Assembly: GCA_946414115.1 (NCBI GenBank)
Contig: CAMKNF010000097.1
Span: 1-7,589, forward strand
DNA from: an uncultured Ruminococcus sp.
Lineage (GTDB): Bacteria > Bacillota > Clostridia > Oscillospirales > Acutalibacteraceae
Length of the DNA: 7,589 nt
Direction: 5' to 3'
Every line of letters starts with the position of its first letter. Position 1 is the first letter of the stretch. Position numbers and translations under genes: made by a program. Shown piece by piece: positions 7,278 through 7,589 of this stretch. A model generated the notes under the pieces. It saw nothing but the letters and a program-made list of their open reading frames with translations, was not told the DNA's origin and searched no databases.

Positions 7278-7306
7278 TTGACAAATCAAGACAGGATTAT
7301 TATAAT
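7278..7306 (+). promoter_or_regulatory. feoA promoter P1
   Basis: Perfect consensus: TTGACA (7278-7283), 17-base spacer, TATAAT (7301-7306). The start point is expected near 7313, just before operator site 2, so a bound repressor would block initiation. A consensus promoter this strong upstream of an iron transporter makes sense only with tight repression. Confidence 0.85.
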
Positions 7307-7308
7307 AT

Positions 7309-7337
7309 TTGACGGTTAGCAGAAGCTAACTTATAAT
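7309..7337 (+). promoter_or_regulatory. feoA promoter P2
   Basis: TTGACG (7309-7314), 17-base spacer, TATAAT (7332-7337). The 16-bp operator site 2 plus one base fills the spacer completely. The start point is expected near 7344, immediately before operator site 3. It lies 31 bases downstream of P1 in the same orientation. Confidence 0.72.
7315..7330. promoter_or_regulatory. Putative iron-regulator operator, site 2
   Basis: GTTAGC-AGAA-GCTAAC, perfect 6-base arms. It covers roughly +3 to +18 of P1 and sits between the -35 and -10 of P2, so one bound dimer could silence both. The half-site resembles the GGTTAGC/GCTAACC core of DtxR/IdeR boxes; the protein is not encoded in this window. Confidence 0.72.
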
Positions 7338-7348
7338 TTACATATTGA

Positions 7349-7364
7349 GTTAGCGGTTGCTAAT
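7349..7364. promoter_or_regulatory. Putative iron-regulator operator, site 3
   Basis: GTTAGC-GGTT-GCTAAT, one mismatch in the last base of the arms. Its centre is 34 bp from that of site 2, and it lies at the start of the P2 transcript, 21 bases before the feoA ATG. It probably belongs to the same regulatory set as sites 1 and 2. Confidence 0.65.
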
Positions 7365-7385
7365 CAGATTAACAAAGAGGTGAAA

Positions 7386-7543
7386 ATGATGCCGCTTACA
7401 TTTGCAGTTATCGGAGAAGAAAACATAATCAAGAAAATCGGCGGAAAGCAGGAGGTCAGGACACATCTTGAAAACCTCGGCTTTAACGTTGGCGGAGCTG
7501 TTACGGTGCTTAACACAATCGGCGGAAATGTCATAGTAAAGGT
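7386..7543 (+). CDS. feoA: Ferrous iron transport protein A (FeoA), 3' truncated
   Basis: FeoA is a small cytoplasmic SH3-like protein that works with the FeoB membrane GTPase in ferrous iron uptake; feoB would normally follow but is beyond the insert. The visible part, starting MMPLTFAVIGEE, has the family pattern: an N-terminal MPL, the KIGGKQEVRTHLENLGF helix segment (about 16-32) and the GGAVTVLN and GGNVIVKV strands. About 53 of some 70-75 residues are present. The ribosome site GAGGTGA (7377-7383) serves ATG 7386 or the next ATG at 7389; a GTG at 7380 lies inside that site and is unlikely. The apparent ending DRKSVV and stop are adapter, not protein. Three palindromes and two promoters upstream point to iron-controlled expression. 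Confidence 0.88.
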
Positions 7544-7589
7544 AGATCGGAAGAGCGTCGTGTAGGGAAAGAGTGTAGATCTCGGTGGT
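7544..7589 (-). other. Illumina sequencing adapter, reverse complement (not genomic)
   Basis: Starts with the diagnostic AGATCGGAAGAGCGTCGTG and is the exact reverse complement of 1-46. It breaks feoA inside a valine codon (third base from adapter) and adds six false residues and a false stop to it. Confidence 0.98.

Noticed and set aside
7559..7565. Natural stop codon of feoA
   Set aside because: The last codons and TAG are formed by adapter sequence; FeoA proteins continue about 20 residues further.
1..7589. A perfect 46-bp terminal inverted repeat, as in a transposon or linear replicon
   Set aside because: The repeat is exactly the Illumina adapter and its reverse complement.

Overview
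The window looks like a metagenomic or long-fragment contig from a low-to-mid GC gut-type Firmicute (Clostridia, Ruminococcus/Eubacterium-like). This is suggested by the AT-rich spacers, strong AGGAGG ribosome sites, canonical TTGACA/TATAAT promoters, a short clostridial-type FeoA and an NRPS ending in a reductase domain. The taxonomic call is an inference. Both extreme ends (1-46 and 7544-7589) are Illumina sequencing adapter and not genome, so the real insert is 47-7543 and both outermost genes are cut.

Region 1 (47-5440, +) is the 3' part of a nonribosomal peptide synthetase gene. The order visible is partial adenylation (A1), carrier (T1), condensation (C2), adenylation (A2), carrier (T2), terminal thioester reductase (R). 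The missing 5' end would hold the start of A1 and whatever precedes it. The predicted product is a short peptide, probably a dipeptide unless further modules are missing, released as a C-terminal aldehyde (or alcohol). This fits the gut-clostridial peptide-aldehyde/pyrazinone class.

Region 2 (5441-6806, +) is a separate promoter with two dyads in its leader. It drives a membrane-anchored N-terminal-nucleophile amide hydrolase of the choloylglycine hydrolase / acyltransferase superfamily, followed by a strong intrinsic terminator. Its position next to the NRPS suggests a role in processing, tailoring or tolerance of the peptide, but that is inferred only from neighbourhood.

Region 3 (6807-7206) has no gene. 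It is a patch of repeats: a short GC-rich hairpin, a 212-bp fold-back element with a 28-bp-arm core, and a 7-bp tandem repeat.

Region 4 (7207-7543, +) is the control region and first part of feoA (ferrous iron uptake). Two tandem sigma-70-type promoters are interleaved with copies of a GTTAGC-N4-GCTAAC palindrome. One copy exactly fills the spacer of the second promoter, a clear design for repression, probably by an iron-sensing DtxR/IdeR-like protein.
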